In this document: positions 8,893-16,900 of the stretch, in pieces | Numbering within the stretch: the first letter of the stretch is position 1 | Layout: every line of letters starts with the position of its first letter | Assembly: GCA_036704045.1 (NCBI GenBank) | Contig: DATNQM010000037.1 | Coordinates: 186,001-250,000, forward strand | Direction of reading: 5' to 3' | DNA: 64,000 nucleotides | DNA from: Ancylothrix sp036704045 | Lineage (GTDB): Bacteria > Cyanobacteriota > Cyanobacteriia > Cyanobacteriales > Oscillatoriaceae | Translations under genes and position numbers: made by a program | Notes under the pieces: model-generated | What the model saw: the letters and a program-made list of their open reading frames with translations, nothing else | Database searches by the model: none | What the model was told of the DNA's origin: nothing

Positions 8893-8944
8893 AACTTCAT
8901 TGTAACTTTACATTATCTCCTCAAAACTTCATTGCTTCTTTACA
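8893..8944. repeat. Two 20-base direct repeats (AACTTCATTG...CTTTACA)
   Basis: AACTTCATTGTAACTTTACA at 8893-8912 recurs as AACTTCATTGCTTCTTTACA at 8925-8944, with three differences and 32 bases between starts (about three helical turns). This is a plausible pair of regulator sites for the downstream gene. Confidence 0.45.
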
Positions 8945-9199
8945 ATTGATACTTGACTTTAAAAAATCTATCGATTTTGTAAAAAACAATACAATCTATA
9001 TTTTTCAAGGGTTTTGAGCCTTTGAAGTAAATTTTACCTATCCGTAATTTCACTTAATTGGTGGTTCTATACACAAACTTTAAAAAACCCCCGAAGTTTT
9101 CAAAGATTCCGTAAAAACTCGTAGATATACGGATGAATACCCGAAAACATTCATAAGATGTACGGAAAGAGAACAGAAATTTAAAAGGAATCAGAACCC

Positions 9200-9898
9200 A
9201 TGTTTACTACCCCCGACTTTATTGGTTTGTTCCCCGCTCAACCAGATTTCCGTAAAAATACTTACGAAAGCCAATGGCAATTAGAGGACACACACCCATC
9301 AGTCGGGAGTAGGATCAAAAGATTGATTGATATTGCCGGTGCGATTGTTGGGTTAGGAATTACAGCAGTAGTAGCTTTGCCGGTAGCCGTGATTTCTTAT
9401 TTAAATGATCCAGGGCCAATTTTTTATAGTCAAATGCGCTGTGGATATAAAGGAAGTCTTTTTCGGATTTGGAAATTTCGCTCAATGGTGGTGGATGCAG
9501 AAAAACTGAAACATTTGGTGAAAAATGAGGCTAGTGGGCATATTTTTAAAAATGAAAATGACCCGCGTATTACAGCAGTGGGCCGGTTTTTGCGGAAGAC
9601 AAGCTTAGATGAATTACCGCAGTTTTGGAATGTTTTAAAAGGTGATATGAGTTTGGTAGGAACTCGTCCCCCAACACCGGATGAAGTTGCGAATTATAAC
9701 GAACATCATTTCCAACGTTTAAATGTGAAACCAGGAATCACTGGGGAATGGCAAGCAAATGGACGTTCCACTGTCAAAGATTTTGAAGATATTGTGCGGA
9801 TGGATGTGGCTTATCAACAAAAATGGACTGTTAGCTATGATGTTCAGCTATTGTTAAAAACAGTTTTTGTAGTTTTCAATAAATCTGGTGCTTGCTAG
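9200..9898 (+). CDS. Undecaprenyl-phosphate sugar-1-phosphate transferase (exopolysaccharide initiation)
   Basis: 232 residues of the bacterial sugar transferase (PglC/WbaP C-terminal) family. After a short N-terminus, a membrane segment (IAGAIVGLGITAVVALPVAV, about residues 48-67) is followed by the family signatures: DPGPIFYSQMRCGYKG, RIWKFRSMVVDAE, TSLDELPQFWNVLKGDMS and LVGTRPP. These enzymes move a sugar phosphate from a UDP-sugar to undecaprenyl phosphate at the inner membrane, the first step of capsule or slime synthesis. The protein is the short, catalytic-domain-only form, without the multi-pass N-terminal domain of WcaJ. AAAAGGAA precedes the ATG. It is preceded by a long repeat-bearing leader, so regulation is likely. 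Confidence 0.92.
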   Translation: MFTTPDFIGLFPAQPDFRKNTYESQWQLEDTHPSVGSRIKRLIDIAGAIVGLGITAVVALPVAVISYLNDPGPIFYSQMRCGYKGSLFRIWKFRSMVVDAEKLKHLVKNEASGHIFKNENDPRITAVGRFLRKTSLDELPQFWNVLKGDMSLVGTRPPTPDEVANYNEHHFQRLNVKPGITGEWQANGRSTVKDFEDIVRMDVAYQQKWTVSYDVQLLLKTVFVVFNKSGAC

Positions 9899-9985
9899 AA
9901 AGAGGTCTCTCAAAAACAGGTTATGGAATTTTAGATCCGCTTATCGGTTATCCTGAGAGTGGATTGCTTTTAAAAATTTTAATTA

Positions 9986-10501
9986 ATGACGCTTGCAAGT
10001 TGGATCACTGTTTCTCGTTTATTAGCTGTGCCGTTTTTGCTTTATTTTCTCCATAACCCCACACCGGCGCATTGTTGGATTGCGCTGGCTATTTTTTTGG
10101 TAGCGGCGCTAACAGATTGGTTAGATGGTTATATAGCCCGGACGTTTAATCAAGTTACAGATTTAGGTAAAATTCTCGATCCTCTGGTTGATAAGCTGTT
10201 AGTTTTAGCTCCTCTTTTGGCATTTGTTGAGTTAGGAAAAATACCTGCTTGGGGTGTATTTTTGATTTTGTTCCGCGAGTTGGCAATTGCGGGATGGCGA
10301 GTAAATAAAAAGACGATTACAGGGGCAAATATTTGGGGCAAATTAAAAACTGTTTGTCAGATTTTGGCAATAGCTCTTTTGTTGGTTCCGCTTGCCGGTA
10401 TTTGGCAACCAGTGGCTATTGTTACGTTTTGGGTTTCTGTGGCTTTGACTTTGATTTCTGGGGCGATTTATTTGTTACCCGAACAAGTTGCAGAAGTCTA
10501 A
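9986..10501 (+). CDS. pgsA: CDP-diacylglycerol--glycerol-3-phosphate 3-phosphatidyltransferase
   Basis: 171 residues, an integral membrane CDP-alcohol phosphatidyltransferase. The signature DGYIAR...GKILDPLVDK (about residues 47-69) matches D-x2-DG-x2-AR-x8-G-x3-D-x3-D, with the leading Asp in DWLDG. Four to five hydrophobic segments follow. PgsA makes phosphatidylglycerol phosphate, the precursor of phosphatidylglycerol, the only phospholipid of cyanobacterial thylakoids and needed for the photosystems. The length is at the usual short end for the family. It is on the same strand as the sugar transferase, 87 bases downstream. Confidence 0.93.
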   Translation: MTLASWITVSRLLAVPFLLYFLHNPTPAHCWIALAIFLVAALTDWLDGYIARTFNQVTDLGKILDPLVDKLLVLAPLLAFVELGKIPAWGVFLILFRELAIAGWRVNKKTITGANIWGKLKTVCQILAIALLLVPLAGIWQPVAIVTFWVSVALTLISGAIYLLPEQVAEV

Positions 10502-10711
10502 AAAACTCTACTCTCAGTTTTTTTCTGGATTTATGTGGGTTAATTTGATTCGCTCTACTCTTTAAAAATAAAACCTCCATAAATGAAGATGATTCAACAC
10601 CTTTGGGAGATTGTGGTGTTAGAATTTTGGGAGGATGGGAGATGCCATTTTTGGCCGGTGCCGGCATTCAACATCTAAACATTGCCTTGATTTTCTTTTC
10701 AGTCGAAAAAA

Positions 10712-11662
10712 GTGCAAATTACATTTCTAGGTACTAGCTCTGGTGTTCCCACTCGCTCTCGTAATGTTTCGGGGGTAGCAATGCGTTTGCCCCAACGGGC
10801 AGAAGTTTGGCTTTTTGATTGTGGCGAAGGTACTCAGCATCAGTTTTTACGCAGCGATCTTAAAGTTAGTCAAATTCGCCGAATTTTTATTACCCATACA
10901 CACGGCGATCATATTTTTGGCTTGATGGGGCTTTTGGCTAGTATTGGTTTGGCTGGTAATCCTAATCGTATTGATATATATGGGCCAACGGGTTTAGAAG
11001 ATTATTTGCGCGCTTCTCAACGCTATTCTCATACTCATTTTTCTTATCCTATTAAGGTTCATTCTGTCCGCCCTGGAGTGGTTTTCGAGGATGAGGAGTA
11101 TGCGGTTGTTTGCGGTCGTCTGGAACACCGTGTTACGGCTTTTGGTTACAGAATTGAAGAAAAAGACCGGCCTGGTCATTTTGATGTGGAACAAGCTAAG
11201 GCTTTGGGTATTCCGCCGGGGCCGGTTTATGCTCAACTTAAGCGCGGTGAGGTGATTTCTCTGCCGGATGGGCGCAAAGTTAAGGGTGCTGATTTATGTG
11301 GGCCGGTTCAAGTGGGCCGGAAAATTGCCTATTGTACGGATACTATTTATTGTCCGGGGGCTGTGGAGTTGGCCCAAAATGCAGATGTTTTGATACATGA
11401 GGCGACTTTTTCTCATCAAGATGCTCAAATGGCCATTGATCGTTTACATTCAACTTCAACGATGGCGGCGCAGGTGGCTTTGAATGCCAAGGTTGAGCAA
11501 CTGATTATGACTCATTTTAGTCCGCGTTATGCCCCTGGCAATTCCCTTGTTTTGGATGATTTGTTGCAAGAGGCGCGGGCTATTTTTCCTAAGACTCTCA
11601 TGGCTTATGATTTTTTAAATTATGAGGTTCCTCGGCGGCGTTCGTCTTTGGTGGCGAGTTGA
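10712..11662 (+). CDS. rnz: Ribonuclease Z (tRNA 3' endonuclease)
   Basis: 316 residues of the metallo-beta-lactamase fold, short form of tRNase Z. It shows FITHTHGDHIFGL (about residues 60-72, the HxHxDH zinc motif), GLAGNPNRIDIYGP, the exosite-like loop after residue 145, CTDTIYCPGAVELAQNADVLIHEATF (about 209-234) and the C-terminal MTHFSPRY. It removes the 3' trailer from tRNA precursors. The start is the GTG at 10712, giving VQITFLGTSSGVP; the protein fold begins directly there and no upstream ATG is available. Confidence 0.95.
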   Translation: MQITFLGTSSGVPTRSRNVSGVAMRLPQRAEVWLFDCGEGTQHQFLRSDLKVSQIRRIFITHTHGDHIFGLMGLLASIGLAGNPNRIDIYGPTGLEDYLRASQRYSHTHFSYPIKVHSVRPGVVFEDEEYAVVCGRLEHRVTAFGYRIEEKDRPGHFDVEQAKALGIPPGPVYAQLKRGEVISLPDGRKVKGADLCGPVQVGRKIAYCTDTIYCPGAVELAQNADVLIHEATFSHQDAQMAIDRLHSTSTMAAQVALNAKVEQLIMTHFSPRYAPGNSLVLDDLLQEARAIFPKTLMAYDFLNYEVPRRRSSLVAS

Positions 11663-11672
11663 TAAGCTGTTT

Positions 11673-12227
11673 TTAACTGGTTTGTCGGAAGTCTTGATGT
11701 TGGTGTTGTTTGTCGGCACATTCCCCTGGACAACTGGGAAAATCTAATGACAAGGGAACAAGAGTGCCAAATTGGTAATTTGGCTGTTTTTCTTGAGGAT
11801 TTTCGGGGTTTTCTGGTGTTCTCAGTAGGCGGTTGCGAATTAGGGTTAAGTGGTTTTGGGAACTTATGGGGGGTCGGGGTAAGGGTAGTTCGGTGTTGGG
11901 CCAGTTGAGGATGTTATGACAGGGACATACTGCTGCTGGCATTCCTTGAACGCGGACTGGTAGGGGCATGGGACACCGCGCACAGATCATCATTTCCCAG
12001 GCCGGTGTAAGTAGTTCTTTAATGGTTTCTTCTGTGCCGTCAAGGTAACAGTCTCCTGAATTGGGGTCAAGGATTTTTTGCCAGCATTCTTCAAATTGTT
12101 TGCTGTAACGGTCGCCTTCGAGGACGGGGTTCGGTAATAAGGTTTCTTGTCCGTTATTAACTACAATTGTCTTTCCTAACTGAAGCCAATAGGCTAAATA
12201 TTGTTTGATTTGATGTTCTGATGCCAT
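11673..12227 (-). CDS. Conserved-looking hypothetical protein with Cys pairs
   Basis: 184 residues; I do not recognise a named family. The N-terminal part is helical (HQIKQYLAYWLQLGK). The middle has CARCP (CxxC, about residue 106) and CPCH (about 124), which could bind a metal ion as a small zinc ribbon. The tail is proline/glutamine-rich and ends with CPGECADKQHQHQ. The ATG at 12227 opens the frame directly on a plausible amphipathic helix. It converges on rnz with only 10 bases between stop codons. The coding call is supported by the length and by the structured Cys pattern; the role is unknown. Confidence 0.75.
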   Translation of the reverse strand: MASEHQIKQYLAYWLQLGKTIVVNNGQETLLPNPVLEGDRYSKQFEECWQKILDPNSGDCYLDGTEETIKELLTPAWEMMICARCPMPLPVRVQGMPAAVCPCHNILNWPNTELPLPRPPISSQNHLTLIRNRLLRTPENPENPQEKQPNYQFGTLVPLSLDFPSCPGECADKQHQHQDFRQTS

Positions 12228-12829
12228 AAAAATTCCATAAATAACTAAGTGGGTGTGGAGATTAATTTGCGTTTTTAGTTTGATTCAAGGACGATTTTTA
12301 GTTGATTGTTCACTTGGTTAGATAGTTGTTTGTGGTCGGGTTCGTGTGTTGTGAACAGAAAGTTATGGGGCTAAACAATGGAATTTATTAGGTTTATTTC
12401 TATGAAAAATGAACATTTAAAATTCCTTAGATTTAACTAGACAATCTAGTGTATTTCATTGCTGTTTTTTCGGAAAAATTACCAGTTTTGTATAAATTTT
12501 AAATTTACATTTTCAAAATTTTTCTTTAGGTAGAGAGCATTTTTGGAAAAAAGTCGGGTTGAAAAAACAGCCAAGCTTGGTGTCCTTTTTTCAAGAAGGC
12601 TAAAGGTTCCAAAAGTCGTAACCCATCTTGACGTTGTTTGAGTCCTGGGGGTTTAAATTAAAGAAAGACTTAAGATTTTTTCATCGGTTTGGCTTGGCTC
12701 GGTCTATCTAAAGAAAGACCAAAACAAGGTAGGTTGATGAGTTACTTCTATGATAACGTACTCAAAAACCGAAAATAAATAATATGCCCTTGTGAAGTCA
12801 ATTATCTTTTTGAATAATGTAGTGGTTGA
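12228..12829. other. Intergenic region with nested palindromes, no gene seen
   Basis: 602 bases between the 3' end of cobU and the 5' end of the unknown gene, both on the minus strand. It holds TTGAAAAAA/TTTTTTCAA arms at 12559-12594 around a CCAAGCTTGG palindrome (12571-12580), and a GGTCT/AGACC pair near 12701-12720. It may hold a promoter or a small RNA. I recognise no known RNA family. Confidence 0.4.
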
Positions 12830-13381
12830 TCATTTGCTAATTGGCAATTTATTTCCTAACAAACTCAAGTTTAAAACATGACCGCCAGTAACAAGATAAA
12901 CTGCTTGAGCACTGGCTCCTAACTGACGAGTGAGAGTGCCTAAACGGTCCCGGAATAATCGGCCAATAGGGTAGGCGGGGACTACTCCCCAGCCAGTTTC
13001 TTCTGCTACAAAAATCAGTTGTCCAGGTGTTTGAGAGATTGTTAAAACTAAATCGCTGAGAGTAGAATTCCAGCGGGCGTTGTCGAGTTCTAAAAGATTA
13101 GCTACCCAGGTGCCTAGGGAGTCTACGAGAAGACAAGTTTGGGGGCTGGCATGGAGACGGAGTGCGGTTGCCAGTTCCACCGGCACTTCAAGGGTTGTCC
13201 AATGGGCCGGTCGTCGTTGTCGGTGTTGTTCAATGCGAGAGATCCATTCGCTATCGGAGGAGTCAATGGTAGAGGTGGCCAGGTACATGACCGATTGACC
13301 GGAATTTTGAGCGAGATATTCGGCCCACTCACTTTTGCCTGAGCGGGCGGGGCCGGTGATAAGGCTGAATTGGTTTTTCAA
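12830..13381 (-). CDS. cobU: Bifunctional adenosylcobinamide kinase / adenosylcobinamide-phosphate guanylyltransferase
   Basis: 183 residues. Walker A GPARSGKS (residues 10-17) is followed by HRQRRPAHWTTLE (about 53-65), the CobU segment with the His that becomes guanylylated. Next come LLVDSLGTWVANLL (Walker B-like) and VAEETGWGVVPAYPIGRLFRD, all family hallmarks. The enzyme phosphorylates adenosylcobinamide and then makes adenosylcobinamide-GDP, part of the nucleotide loop assembly of (pseudo)cobalamin. The length is standard. No other cobalamin genes are nearby, and I see no recognisable cobalamin riboswitch in the short upstream region. Confidence 0.94.
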   Translation of the reverse strand: MKNQFSLITGPARSGKSEWAEYLAQNSGQSVMYLATSTIDSSDSEWISRIEQHRQRRPAHWTTLEVPVELATALRLHASPQTCLLVDSLGTWVANLLELDNARWNSTLSDLVLTISQTPGQLIFVAEETGWGVVPAYPIGRLFRDRLGTLTRQLGASAQAVYLVTGGHVLNLSLLGNKLPISK

Positions 13382-13550
13382 CAGGGGATGAGGATGAAGT
13401 AAGGTTAAACTGGGATTGATATTACCTGAGATAGGGTTAATTGTCAGGAAGGGCGGAAGGGGGTTGGATGATAGTTAGGGGTCGCATTGAAAAAAACCCG
13501 CGCCTTCTAGGCATGAAAATCTTATTGGTGAGGGGAAATAAGAGCGCTCA

Positions 13551-14519
13551 ATGTTTAAAGCGAGAAAGTTTATGTCAAAACCGCAGATTTCTGCGATTAT
13601 TTGCACCCACAATCGTAGCAGCTATTTAGGGGCTGCAATTGACAGTTTATTGTGTCAAGATTTTGAGGATTTTGAGGTTGTGGTAGTAGATAATGGGTCG
13701 AGTGATGATACAAAAGAGGTGGTAAATCAAAGGTTGGGAAATTTGAGGTTACGGTATGTGTGGGAGCCTGTGGTGGGGCTTTCTGTGGCGAGAAATACGG
13801 GAGCCCAGACGGGGAAAGGGGAAATTTTAGCTTATTTGGATGATGATGCGGTGGCGAGTAAAAATTGGTTGAAATGCTTGGAGAGAGCGTTTAAAAGTAA
13901 TGATAATTTGATGATAGCTGGTGGAAAAGTTGGGTTGTTATGGCCGGTGAATTTGAGTTCACCAAAGTGGCTTTCTGCGGGGTTAGCGGAAAATTTGGGA
14001 GCTTATGATTTGGGAGATCAAATGATTTATATTGAACGGCCAAATTTAACTCCCAGAGGTTTAAATTATGCAATTCGTCGCTGTTTTTGGGAAGAAATTG
14101 GCGGGTTTGATGTGAATTTGGGGAGAGTTGGTAATAATTTGTTATCGAATGAAGAATTGCACGTTACGGAAATGGCTCTTAAGGGGGGTTGGCAGGTGGC
14201 TTATTTGCCTGATGCGGTGGTGGGGCATAATGTGGCACCAGAGCGAATTAGACGGTCTTGGTTCCTGCGTCGGGGTTGGTGGCAGGGAATTAGTGAGTGT
14301 TACCGGGAGCAGTTGGCGGGGGAGGCCGGTTTTGGGCAGTTGGGAAGGGGTGGGGAGCGTTTTGTGCGGGGGCTTTACAAATCTTTGAAATATTTTCAAG
14401 ATCCTGCTTTATGCTTTGATAATTTAGTTTATTGTTACGGTCAAGTTGGTTATTTGATTGCTGTGATGAGGGGTTTTTTGTTGGGAGGGCAAAAAAATAG
14501 GCCGGTGAAGCAGGAATGA
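13551..14519 (+). CDS. Family 2 glycosyltransferase
   Basis: 322 residues with the GT-A fold of glycosyltransferase family 2. ISAIICTHNRSSYLGAAIDS (about residues 11-30) is the nucleotide-sugar-binding strand, followed by VVVDNGSSDDT, VGLSVARNTGAQ and the DxD-like YLDDDAV (about 101-107). GLNYAIRRCFWEEIGGFD is the acceptor-side motif. The start at 13551 gives MFKARKF; a second ATG at 13572 (MSKPQISAI) is an equally good alternative. It leads a plus-strand series with a second glycosyltransferase and an acetyltransferase, pointing to cell-surface polysaccharide synthesis. Its sugar donor cannot be deduced. Confidence 0.9.
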   Translation: MFKARKFMSKPQISAIICTHNRSSYLGAAIDSLLCQDFEDFEVVVVDNGSSDDTKEVVNQRLGNLRLRYVWEPVVGLSVARNTGAQTGKGEILAYLDDDAVASKNWLKCLERAFKSNDNLMIAGGKVGLLWPVNLSSPKWLSAGLAENLGAYDLGDQMIYIERPNLTPRGLNYAIRRCFWEEIGGFDVNLGRVGNNLLSNEELHVTEMALKGGWQVAYLPDAVVGHNVAPERIRRSWFLRRGWWQGISECYREQLAGEAGFGQLGRGGERFVRGLYKSLKYFQDPALCFDNLVYCYGQVGYLIAVMRGFLLGGQKNRPVKQE

Positions 14520-14588
14520 TTTTTGTTATGAATGGTTGGGTTTGGTAGCTGTTGGTTAATGCCAGATTTTTGTAAAACTTTCGAGATT

Positions 14589-15518
14589 ATGATCGCAAAT
14601 GTGTCTAAAATTCCGGTGTCTGTTCTTATTCCTGCTAAAGATGAGGAGCTAAATTTACCTGCTTGTTTGAGCAGTGTGGCTAGGGCTGATGAGGTGTTTT
14701 TGGTGGATTCTCAAAGTAAGGATCGCACTTGTGAAATTGCCACAAAATTTGGGGCTAAGGTGGTTCAATTTTATTTTAATGGTCGCTGGCCTAAAAAGAA
14801 GAATTGGTCTTTGGAAAATTTGCCTTTTCGCAATGAGTGGGTGTTGATTGTGGATTGTGATGAAAGGATTCCTCCTGAACTTTGGGATGAGATTGAGTTG
14901 GCAATTCAGTGTAAGAATTATCAGGGTTTTTATTTGAATCGAAAGGTTTATTTTTTGGGTACTTGGATTAGACATGGGGGAAAATATCCTGATTGGAATT
15001 TACGTTTGTTTCGGCATAGTTTGGGTAGGTATGAAAATTTAAGTACGGAGGAAATTCCAAATACGGGGGATAATGAGGTTCACGAACACGTTATTTTAAA
15101 AGGGCAGGCCGATTATCTTAAAAATGATATGATCCATGAGGATTATAGGGATATTTATCATTGGATTGAACGTCATAATCGTTATTCTAATTGGGATGCA
15201 AAGGTTTATTTTAATTTGCTGGTTCTTAAGGATGATTCTGGGACTATTCGGGCGGATTTTTTTGGCAATGCGGTTGAACGTAAGAGGTTTTTAAAAACTT
15301 TGTGGGTGCGGCTTCCTTGTAAGCCAATGTTGCGGTTTATTATGTTTTATTTTATTCAGTTGGGTTTTTTGGATGGAAAGGCTGGTTATATTTATGGTCG
15401 GTTGTTGAGCCAGTATGAGTATCAAATTGGGGTGAAGCTTTATGAGTTACGCCGGTTTGGGGGAAGGTTAAATAAAGCTTCTAAGGAGGCTATAAAGTCT
15501 GAAAATTTGTTGCCTTAA
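14589..15518 (+). CDS. Family 2 glycosyltransferase, WaaE/KdtX-like
   Basis: About 309 residues. VSVLIPAKDEELNLPACLSS, EVFLVDSQSKDRT, FNGRWPKKKNWSLENLP and VLIVDCDERIP form the typical N-terminal half of GT2 enzymes related to LPS core glucosyltransferases of the WaaE type. The C-terminal part has HEDYRDIYHWIERHNRYS and a membrane-associated hydrophobic stretch (RFIMFYFIQLGFL). The ATG at 14589 is chosen because the family domain starts 10 residues later; an upstream ATG at 14532 would add 19 residues of unlikely sequence. It ends exactly where the next gene begins, so the two are translationally linked. Confidence 0.88.
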   Translation: MIANVSKIPVSVLIPAKDEELNLPACLSSVARADEVFLVDSQSKDRTCEIATKFGAKVVQFYFNGRWPKKKNWSLENLPFRNEWVLIVDCDERIPPELWDEIELAIQCKNYQGFYLNRKVYFLGTWIRHGGKYPDWNLRLFRHSLGRYENLSTEEIPNTGDNEVHEHVILKGQADYLKNDMIHEDYRDIYHWIERHNRYSNWDAKVYFNLLVLKDDSGTIRADFFGNAVERKRFLKTLWVRLPCKPMLRFIMFYFIQLGFLDGKAGYIYGRLLSQYEYQIGVKLYELRRFGGRLNKASKEAIKSENLLP

Positions 15519-16124
15519 ATGAGGGGTAAAATGAAAGAAGAAATGCCTTTAGAGGATGGGGATTGTTGGGTTGATTTACGTTGTTATGATCAGTCTTGGT
15601 TTGATAGGGGCCGGCCTGGTTGGTATATTTTTTTGTGGTGGTTGGTGCAGGCGATTTTTTTTCCTCTTAGTCCGCAACCTTTTCATTTTATACGCCGGGG
15701 TTTATTGCGGTTGTTTGGTGCGAAAGTTGGGGTGGGGGTGATGATTCGTCCTACTTCTCGTTTTACTTATCCTTGGAAGGTGGAAATAGGCGATTATAGT
15801 TGGATTGGGGATGATGTGGTTTTTTATAGTTTAGATTTTATTAAGGTTGGTAAGCATTGTGTGATTTCTCAAAAGTGTTATTTGTGTACGGGTAGCCATG
15901 ATTTTAAGGATCCGGCTTTTGGTTTGATAACGGGAAAAATTGATGTGGGTAATGGGGTTTGGGTGGCGGCTGATTGTTTTGTAGGGGCGGGGGTGAAGGT
16001 GGGGGATAATTCGATGATTGGGGCGCGTAGTAGTGTTTTTAAAAGTATGCCGGCTGGGATGGTTTGTTGGGGTAATCCTTGTGTGGTTCGTTATGAAAGA
16101 GTTATGGAAAAAAGTGTTAAATAA
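15519..16124 (+). CDS. WcaF-like acetyltransferase (left-handed beta-helix)
   Basis: 201 residues of the hexapeptide-repeat acyltransferase superfamily, close to WcaF-type colanic acid O-acetyltransferases. There is an N-terminal WYIFLWWLVQAIFFPLSPQ segment, then hexad repeats from RLFGAKVGVGVMIRP through GDYSWIGDDVVFYS, GKHCVISQKCYLCTGSHD (catalytic His near residue 127) and GDNSMIGARSSVF. It probably acetylates a sugar of the polysaccharide built by the preceding glycosyltransferases. The ATG directly follows the upstream stop codon (0 bases). Its 3' end overlaps the convergent GNAT gene by 8 bases. Confidence 0.9.
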   Translation: MRGKMKEEMPLEDGDCWVDLRCYDQSWFDRGRPGWYIFLWWLVQAIFFPLSPQPFHFIRRGLLRLFGAKVGVGVMIRPTSRFTYPWKVEIGDYSWIGDDVVFYSLDFIKVGKHCVISQKCYLCTGSHDFKDPAFGLITGKIDVGNGVWVAADCFVGAGVKVGDNSMIGARSSVFKSMPAGMVCWGNPCVVRYERVMEKSVK

Positions 16125-16737
16125 ATTCGATGGTTTCGGGGAGGTTTTGATGAAGGAGTTGGTTAAGTAAGGGGTGATTTTCTGGTTGGTTATAGAGGTC
16201 AATATATAGTTCTTTGATGAGGGATTTAGTGAGGGTGCCGGTGAGGGTTTTTTCGGCCGGTGGGGGGAGGATAAGAAGGAGCATTTCTGTGGGGGTGTTT
16301 CCTGCTAGGGCAGGGAGGATATATTGAACGTTTTTTAGTTGTTTTGCTCCACATCGGCGATAGTAGTTAAGGCGACGTTGCCGTTGTTGTTGGTTGGTGC
16401 CATAGTTGGGATGTTCTACTTCTAAAAGAAGGTGGGAATAGTGGCTGGTTAAGGTGTTGAGTAGTTGGGTGCCGATGCCTTGAGAACGAAAGTTTGGATC
16501 GGTGGCTAGGTATCCTAAAAGGGTAAGGTTACAAGTTTTGAAGGGATAAATTAAGGCCATTCCGATGATTTGGTTATCAATTTCTGCTATCCATATTCTG
16601 TCTGGTTTGTTTTGGAGTTCGGTGGTGAGAATTTCGGGTGATATTAATTCGTTGGGAGGGAAGGATTGGGTATAAATTTTTAGGGCTTCTGTAAATTGTT
16701 TGGAGGGTATTTTTTCTAGGGGTTTAATTTGTAGCAT
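16117..16737 (-). CDS. GNAT family N-acetyltransferase
   Basis: About 206 residues. The GNAT core is visible: AEIDNQIIGMALIYPF (beta-strands), then LLGYLATDPNFRSQGIGTQLLNTL (about residues 74-97), with the acetyl-CoA loop RSQGIG matching Q/R-x-x-G-x-G/A. The C-terminal third (about 140-206) is not typical. The ATG at 16737 (MLQIKPLEKIPSK) is preferred. The frame remains open to 16812, but those codons come from a CACAGAGG microsatellite and give a proline/cysteine-rich stretch that is not a real N-terminus. Substrate unknown. Confidence 0.85.
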   Translation of the reverse strand: MLQIKPLEKIPSKQFTEALKIYTQSFPPNELISPEILTTELQNKPDRIWIAEIDNQIIGMALIYPFKTCNLTLLGYLATDPNFRSQGIGTQLLNTLTSHYSHLLLEVEHPNYGTNQQQRQRRLNYYRRCGAKQLKNVQYILPALAGNTPTEMLLLILPPPAEKTLTGTLTKSLIKELYIDLYNQPENHPLLNQLLHQNLPETIEFI

Positions 16738-16787
16738 GAGAGTTTTGGGGATGGGAGGTGTTTGATGAGGGGGAGAGGTTTTTTTAT

Positions 16788-16832
16788 CACACAGAGGACA
16801 CAGGGGAGGCACAGAGGAACACAGAGGGAAGA
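16788..16832. repeat. CACAGAGG-type degenerate tandem repeat
   Basis: Runs of CACAGAGGACACAGGGG followed by two further imperfect copies. Low-complexity repeat in the leader of the GNAT gene, with no coding role seen. Confidence 0.6.
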
Positions 16833-16900
16833 GGGAATTTGGAGGTTTTTTATGGGTTTTTGAGGCGGTTGGTTTGGGTGGGGGTTTCCCACCCTATTTT

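Larger units (their letters stand above)
8668..9199. other. AT-rich promoter region upstream of the sugar transferase
   Basis: 532 bases without a gene. It holds a hairpin at 8771-8797, two near-identical 20-base direct repeats at 8893-8912 and 8925-8944, and CCGTA/TACGG inverted arms around 9110-9145. It probably carries the regulated promoter of the exopolysaccharide sugar transferase at 9200. Confidence 0.5.

Noticed and set aside
12830..13550. Cobalamin riboswitch upstream of cobU
   Set aside because: No conserved B12-box-like sequence or typical long fold in the leader between cobU and 13550.
13441..13629. 62-codon frame just before the first glycosyltransferase
   Set aside because: Overlaps the glycosyltransferase start in another frame and shows no domain.
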